From an uncultured Halieaceae bacterium (GTDB taxonomy: Bacteria > Pseudomonadota > Gammaproteobacteria > Pseudomonadales > Halieaceae): a DNA stretch of 12,899 bases. The DNA is taken from assembly GCA_938074135.1 (NCBI GenBank), contig CALJFL010000133.1:1-12899 (forward strand), read 5' to 3'. The position numbers and the translations under genes are program-made. Below, in pieces: positions 11,927-12,899 of this stretch. The notes beneath the pieces are model-generated. The model saw only the letters and a list, made by a program, of their open reading frames with translations, searched no databases and was not told the DNA's origin. How positions within the stretch are numbered: the first letter of the stretch is position 1; every line of letters starts with the position of its first letter.

Positions 11927-12899
11927 TTGATCGACGACCTGGACGGCACGCGCAAAAAGCTCGAGGGCTGGTTCGAACAGCGCATGGGCCATCCGGTGGG
12001 CATCAGCGAACTGAATATCCCTGAAAGTACCGGCATGTCTAACGTCACCCTGTTGTTCGATATGAACTGGCAGGACAGCGATGGATCACATCGTCAGTCT
12101 TGCGTGGGCCGCCTGCAACCTCAGATCCAGCGACCGGTATTTCCCGGCTATGACCTGAGTTTGCAGTATGAGGTAATGGACAGCATCGGCCGTCACAGCG
12201 ATATCCCGGTGCCACAATTACTGGGCCTTGAGACGGATAAAGGCCTGCTTGGCGTCCAGTTCTACATCATGAAACACACGGCCGGGCGCATACCCACCGA
12301 CATCCCGCCCTACAATATGGACGGCTGGATGATGCACGAAACCAGCGAGTCACAGCGCGAGACAATGTGGTATGCGGCGATAGACACCATGGCACGTTTC
12401 CATCGCCTGGATTTTCGCGAACTCGGTTTTGGTCGACTGGCAGATCCGGCGAAGAGTCCACTGCAACAGCAGCTGGATTACTGGCAGGCCTACCACGACT
12501 GGTCTTTGGAGGGTGGCTCACACACCGTATGCTCCAGCGCGCTGGCCTGGCTGCAGGCCAACCAACCGGGCGAAGAACACACGTCCCTGTGTTGGGGCGA
12601 TGCCCGCCTCGCCAACATTATTTTCAATGAATCACTGGACGGGGTTGCGGCGGTACTCGACTGGGAGATGGCAGTACTGGGCAACCCGGTGCAGGACATC
12701 GCCTGGTTCAACTATCTCGATGCCACCTTTGCGGATGGCCTTGGCATGCCAAGGCTGGCCGGCCTGCCCTCTTATGAGGACAGCCTGGCTCGCTGGCAGG
12801 CGGGGTCGGGACAGAGCATTGAGCACTACGACTACTACACGGTATTCGCAGGGCTGCGCTTCGGGCTGATCCTGTCGCGCATCATGTTCGCCAGCGGTC
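11927..12899 (+). CDS. Phosphotransferase family protein (APH / ACAD10-like kinase fold), 3' end missing
   Basis: The frame is open from an in-frame TAA (11912-11914) to the right edge, giving 324 residues from the TTG at 11927; no ATG or GTG occurs before residue 20, so TTG is the probable start. The N-lobe has the SNVTLLFDM strand and R62 in CVGRLQPQ, followed by FPGYDLSLQYEVM. The C-lobe has the Brenner-type catalytic motif LCWGDARLANIIF (221-233), with D225 as catalytic base and N230 as metal ligand, then VLDWEMAVLGNP (243-254) with D245 as the DFG-equivalent. The canonical His of HGD is Trp here. This group is related to the kinase-like domain of ACAD10/11, which in mammals phosphorylates 4-hydroxy fatty acyl substrates, and to aminoglycoside phosphotransferases. 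Antibiotic resistance is not implied. The substrate is unknown; a lipid or acyl-CoA-related role is plausible. Confidence 0.85.
   Translation, partial: MIDDLDGTRKKLEGWFEQRMGHPVGISELNIPESTGMSNVTLLFDMNWQDSDGSHRQSCVGRLQPQIQRPVFPGYDLSLQYEVMDSIGRHSDIPVPQLLGLETDKGLLGVQFYIMKHTAGRIPTDIPPYNMDGWMMHETSESQRETMWYAAIDTMARFHRLDFRELGFGRLADPAKSPLQQQLDYWQAYHDWSLEGGSHTVCSSALAWLQANQPGEEHTSLCWGDARLANIIFNESLDGVAAVLDWEMAVLGNPVQDIAWFNYLDATFADGLGMPRLAGLPSYEDSLARWQAGSGQSIEHYDYYTVFAGLRFGLILSRIMFASG

Noticed and set aside
11927..12899. Aminoglycoside resistance gene
   Set aside because: The kinase fold is shared, but the motifs fit the ACAD10-like phosphotransferase group common in environmental bacteria, and there is no mobile-element context.

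Overview
The window reads as ordinary, fairly GC-rich chromosomal DNA from a gammaproteobacterium. The gene set best fits a marine aerobic group near Halieaceae / OM60-NOR5 (former Cellvibrionales): a type IV pilus ATPase PilU, a DUF1631 protein with a PilZ partner, a KshA/DAF-36-like Rieske oxygenase and an ACAD10-type phosphotransferase. This placement rests on gene content only. No insertion sequence, prophage, CRISPR array, tRNA or rRNA was seen. Coding density is high, and the only gene-free stretch over 300 bases is 11561-11926.

Layout. The left edge (3-161, +) is the C-terminus of a peroxiredoxin. It meets a leftward block tail to tail, and the two stop codons share bases. In transcription order that block (3986 down to 158) is a DASS/SLC13 transporter, a Rieske non-heme iron oxygenase, a one-domain PqiA-family membrane protein and a periplasmic SRPBCC (START-fold-like) protein. 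The last two overlap by 8 bp. A divergent 103-bp spacer separates this from a rightward block (4090 to 10412): moaA, a MoxR-type AAA+ ATPase, a CoxE-like VWA protein, a tiny zinc-ribbon membrane protein, a DUF1631 protein and a single-domain PilZ protein. Spacing is 60, 63 and 3 bp, then a 4-bp ATGA overlap, then 15 bp. pilU (11560 down to 10427) converges on the PilZ gene across 14 bp that carry a GC-rich hairpin. After a 366-bp intergenic region, a phosphotransferase gene (11927 onward, +) runs off the right edge.

How the genes may work together. The Rieske, PqiA and SRPBCC genes look like a lipid- or steroid-related unit: oxidation of a hydrophobic substrate, an envelope lipid-traffic membrane protein and a periplasmic hydrophobic-ligand binder. 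This is inference from family knowledge. The most intriguing unit is MoxR, VWA, zinc ribbon, DUF1631 and PilZ, with pilU beside it. It joins a metal-dependent AAA+/VWA remodelling pair to a DUF1631 protein that carries two similar PilZ-like segments, to a canonical c-di-GMP-binding PilZ protein and to a pilus retraction motor. A link between protein remodelling and c-di-GMP control of surface motility is a testable hypothesis, not a demonstrated function.
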